From positions 186,001-250,000 of the forward strand of contig NZ_BAABHB010000002.1 of NCBI RefSeq assembly GCF_039541875.1: a stretch of 64,000 bases of DNA, read 5' to 3'. A model generated the notes under the pieces. It made no database searches. It was not told where the DNA came from and worked only from the letters and a program-made list of their open reading frames with translations. Within the stretch, counting starts at the first letter, position 1, and every line of letters begins with the position of its first letter. Positions 61,910 to 64,000 of the stretch are shown in pieces. The translations under genes were made by a program, and so were the position numbers. The stretch comes from Nibrella viscosa. GTDB lineage: Bacteria; Bacteroidota; Bacteroidia; Cytophagales; Spirosomataceae.

Positions 61910-62491
61910 ATGGCAGTCGAAGAGTTAATCATCTTTGTCAAAAATCCTATACCTGGCACTGTTAAGACCCGCATCGCCCGCACCGTCGGCAACGACAAAG
62001 CGGCCGAGGTGTACCGCCATTTGCTTGCTTATACCCAGTCCCTGACCCGAACCCTGCCCTGGCATCGGGTCGTATACTACAGCGATTTCATCAACCCCAA
62101 CGACGGTTGGAACAGCTACGAAAAACGGCTCCAGCAGGGCACCAACCTCGGTGAACGCATGAAGAATGCCTTCCGCGAACGCTTTAAGGCCGGTGCCCGG
62201 CGCGTCGTCATCATCGGCAGTGATTGTCTTGATCTCCGCGCCGAACATCTTAAACAAGCCTTCCGGAACCTCGACAGCGCGGAGGTGGTGATCGGTCCGG
62301 CCTCCGACGGGGGCTATTACCTGTTAGGCATGAAGCAATTACACCCGTTTCTGTTTGAAAACAAACCCTGGAGCCAGCCCGATCTGCTGAACCTTACCCT
62401 AACAGAAATCCAACAAAAGGGGGTATCCTATGCGTTATTAGAAGAGTTGACCGACATTGACGAGTGGGCCGATTACCTTCGGTATAGATAA
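61910..62491 (+). CDS. DUF2064 / TIGR04282-family nucleotidyl- or glycosyltransferase-like protein
   Basis: A 193-residue protein with the pattern ELIIFVKNPIPGTVKTRIARTVG at the N-terminus (a GT-A/nucleotidyltransferase-like start), NLGERMKNAF, VIIGSDCLDLRAEHLKQAF and PASDGGYYLLGMK. The family (TIGR04282, DUF2064) is annotated as arsenosugar-type glycosyltransferase in some genomes, but arsenic genes are not nearby, so only the family can be named. It is followed after five bases by the App1-like gene and is probably co-transcribed with it. Confidence 0.85.
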   Translation: MAVEELIIFVKNPIPGTVKTRIARTVGNDKAAEVYRHLLAYTQSLTRTLPWHRVVYYSDFINPNDGWNSYEKRLQQGTNLGERMKNAFRERFKAGARRVVIIGSDCLDLRAEHLKQAFRNLDSAEVVIGPASDGGYYLLGMKQLHPFLFENKPWSQPDLLNLTLTEIQQKGVSYALLEELTDIDEWADYLRYR

Positions 62492-62496
62492 CAACT

Positions 62497-63672
62497 ATGG
62501 CTACCTGGAAACAAGCGCTGCTAAACACGGCGGTTGATATTGAGGATCAGTTCGACCGGCTGAAAGGTCGTCTGTTCAGACGGCTGCACCAAAGCAAGCC
62601 GTACCAGATTGTGTATTACCGGGGCTTTGGCAGTCCCACGGCCGTCTGGCTGAAGGGCCGGGTGCTGCGCCAGCGTAAGCAGGACATGAGTACGCCCAGC
62701 GATAACGACACCGTCTGGAACAATATGCTGGCTACCTACCGGCGCTTTGGAAGTATTGAGGTGCCGGGGGTAACCGTAAAAATTGATACGTTCGGCGAAA
62801 GCTACACCACCGTTACCGACGAGGAAGGTTATTTCGAACTGACCATTACCCCGCCGGCTTCGCTGCTGCCCGGCCGGGCCTGGTTTCCGGTTCGCTACAG
62901 CCTCGTTGATATTACCCAGCCGACCGACGGTTCTGAAGTCAGCATCGATGGGCATCTGATGATTTCGCCGGAGTTCAGCAAATTTGGCGTTATCTCCGAC
63001 ATTGACGATACGGTGCTGGTGACTGGCGCCACCAGTCTGCTACAGGCCGCCCAGTTGACGTTTATGGGCAATGCGTATACCCGGTTGCCGTTTGCCGGGG
63101 TGGCGGCTTTTTACCGGGCGCTGCAAAGCGGGCCGGTTACCACGCTCTTCAACCCAATTTATTTTGTGTCCAGCAGTCCCTGGAATTTGTACGATCTGCT
63201 GGTCGATTTTTTCCGGATTCAGGGTATTCCCAAAGGCCCTATTCTGCTCCGGGATATTGGCCTGACCCGTGAGCACTTCCTGAAAAGTTCGCACGAAGCC
63301 CACAAGCTGGAGCAGATTAACCGGGTGCTGAACGTCAATCCGCAACTGCCGTTTGTCCTGATCGGCGACAGCGGCCAAAAAGACCCGGAGATTTACGCCC
63401 AGGTTGTTCGCGAGAATCCCGGCCGCATCCTGGCTGTTTACATCCGCGATGTGTCGCAGGACATTCGACAAGCAGATGTCCAGGCCATCATTCGCGAAAT
63501 GGAAAGCCATAATGTGCCGATGCTGCTGGTACCGGATACCGTAGCAGCCGCCGAACATGCCGCCGACCTCGGCCTGATCGACTCCGATACCATCCCCGAA
63601 ATCCGGGCTGAGCGCAGAGCCGATATAGTGGGCGACCCCAACGAGAAAGGGACACTTACAACGCAGAAATAG
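62497..63672 (+). CDS. App1-type phosphatidate phosphatase (DUF2183)
   Basis: A 391-residue HAD-type phosphatase. An N-terminal beta domain (about 45-140, FGSIEVPGVTVKIDTFGESYTTVTDEEGYFEL) is followed by the catalytic domain (about 160-340) with the DxDxT motif in FGVISDIDDTVLVTGATS, YFVSSSPWNLYDLLVDFF and the late motif FVLIGDSGQKDPEIYAQV. This matches the actin-patch/phosphatidate phosphatase App1 family, DUF2183. Bacterial members may act on phosphatidic acid, but this is not shown. It is preceded closely by the DUF2064 gene. Confidence 0.88.
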   Translation: MATWKQALLNTAVDIEDQFDRLKGRLFRRLHQSKPYQIVYYRGFGSPTAVWLKGRVLRQRKQDMSTPSDNDTVWNNMLATYRRFGSIEVPGVTVKIDTFGESYTTVTDEEGYFELTITPPASLLPGRAWFPVRYSLVDITQPTDGSEVSIDGHLMISPEFSKFGVISDIDDTVLVTGATSLLQAAQLTFMGNAYTRLPFAGVAAFYRALQSGPVTTLFNPIYFVSSSPWNLYDLLVDFFRIQGIPKGPILLRDIGLTREHFLKSSHEAHKLEQINRVLNVNPQLPFVLIGDSGQKDPEIYAQVVRENPGRILAVYIRDVSQDIRQADVQAIIREMESHNVPMLLVPDTVAAAEHAADLGLIDSDTIPEIRAERRADIVGDPNEKGTLTTQK

Positions 63673-63689
63673 CCCAGGCTAAGCCGTTA

Positions 63690-64000
63690 TTATGGTTGGC
63701 CACCAAGGATGCTGGCCAAAATACCGACTCCCCGCTCCATTTCCTCCGGGGTGCGGGAGGCAAAACCTAGCCGGGTGTGGTGAACTACAGGCTGGTCGGG
63801 TTGGTAAAAGCGACCATCGCTGAACACCAGTCCCTGTTCACGGCCACGGGCGGCTAACGCGGTGAGGTTTATGGCAGGCGAAAACGCTGCCCAGACCGCT
63901 AAGCCACCATCGGGCACGGTGAAAGAAATTGCATCATCAAAATGATCGCGTAGCAGTTGGCAAAAGGTATCCCGCCGTTGGTGGTATACCTTTTGTGCTT
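63690..64000 (-). CDS. C-terminal end of a PLP-dependent aminotransferase-like (MocR/PdxR-type) protein, cut by window edge
   Basis: The minus-strand frame is open from the window end to the stop at 63690. It reads AQKVYHQRRDTFCQLLRDHF, then SFTVPDGGLAVWAAFSP, then GLVFSDGRFY and HHTRLGFASRTPEEMERGVGILASIL. This is the C-terminal part of the aminotransferase fold; the wording fits MocR-type GntR regulators, which fuse a winged helix to such a domain. The N-terminus lies to the right of the window, so the DNA-binding part cannot be confirmed. Confidence 0.75.
   Translation of the reverse strand, partial: AQKVYHQRRDTFCQLLRDHFDDAISFTVPDGGLAVWAAFSPAINLTALAARGREQGLVFSDGRFYQPDQPVVHHTRLGFASRTPEEMERGVGILASILGGQP

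Noticed and set aside
61910..62491. Arsenosugar biosynthesis role
   Set aside because: The family name suggests it, but no arsenic methyltransferase or radical SAM arsenosugar gene is nearby.

Overview
The window reads as a piece of chromosome from a member of the phylum Bacteroidota, most like the Cytophagales family Spirosomaceae (Spirosoma and relatives). The reasons are paired SusC/SusD outer-membrane genes, secreted enzymes ending in type IX secretion (T9SS) sorting domains, the gliding lipoprotein GldD, DUF4270 and DUF2490 proteins, GC-rich coding DNA with AT-rich spacers, and promoters matching the Bacteroidota -7 element TAnnTTTG instead of a sigma-70 box. No phage, integrase, transposase gene or CRISPR array is visible.

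Layout. 1-13.1 kb: a nutrient-uptake island on the + strand with two SusC/SusD pairs, a Calx-beta-like lipoprotein, a small lipoprotein and a secreted M43 metalloprotease with a T9SS tail. 13.2-15.5 kb: OmpA-type envelope protein, a small DUF2945 protein and endonuclease III. 15.5-18.2 kb: a multidomain secreted SGNH esterase on the minus strand, interrupted by a 98-base assembly gap. 18.2-19.85 kb: an AT-rich region without genes but with a GC-rich structured segment, followed by tRNA-Arg(CCU) and hflX. 21.6-29.5 kb: MATE exporter, the remnant of an ABC permease, a trehalose-synthase-like GH13 enzyme, pyruvate carboxylase and a DUF4870 protein. 29.5-32.8 kb: a copper chaperone, the copper ATPase CopA and a lipoprotein. 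32.9-38.8 kb: MFS transporter, CE15 glucuronoyl esterase, panC with an in-frame insertion, a one-domain GT5-like protein and a DUF4270 lipoprotein. 39-43.4 kb: glmS and a three-gene ECF sigma locus.

43.4-55.6 kb lies wholly on the minus strand: DUF3891 protein, short-chain dehydrogenase, sodium symporter, membrane protein, second sodium symporter, a four-helix-bundle gene inside inverted repeats, an SsuD-like flavin monooxygenase, a GH13 alpha-glucosidase and a TonB-dependent receptor. Receptor, glucosidase, monooxygenase and second symporter form a coherent set for importing, hydrolysing and oxidising a glycoside; a sulfonated sugar is one possible substrate. 56-64 kb: DUF2490 protein, GldD, AIM24-family protein, gltX, RidA, a DUF2064 sugar-transferase-like protein, an App1-type phosphatase and the C-terminal end of a MocR-like aminotransferase cut by the window edge.

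The clearest oddities are the panC insertion with its internal palindrome; the four-helix-bundle gene bracketed by inverted copies of a 20-nt repeat that also occurs at 9.2 kb; the receptor/glucosidase/SsuD-like cluster; the internally deleted ABC permease; a candidate structured RNA near 18.55 kb; and terminators that abut the next gene. All assignments come from reading motifs and gene order by eye; no database search was run.
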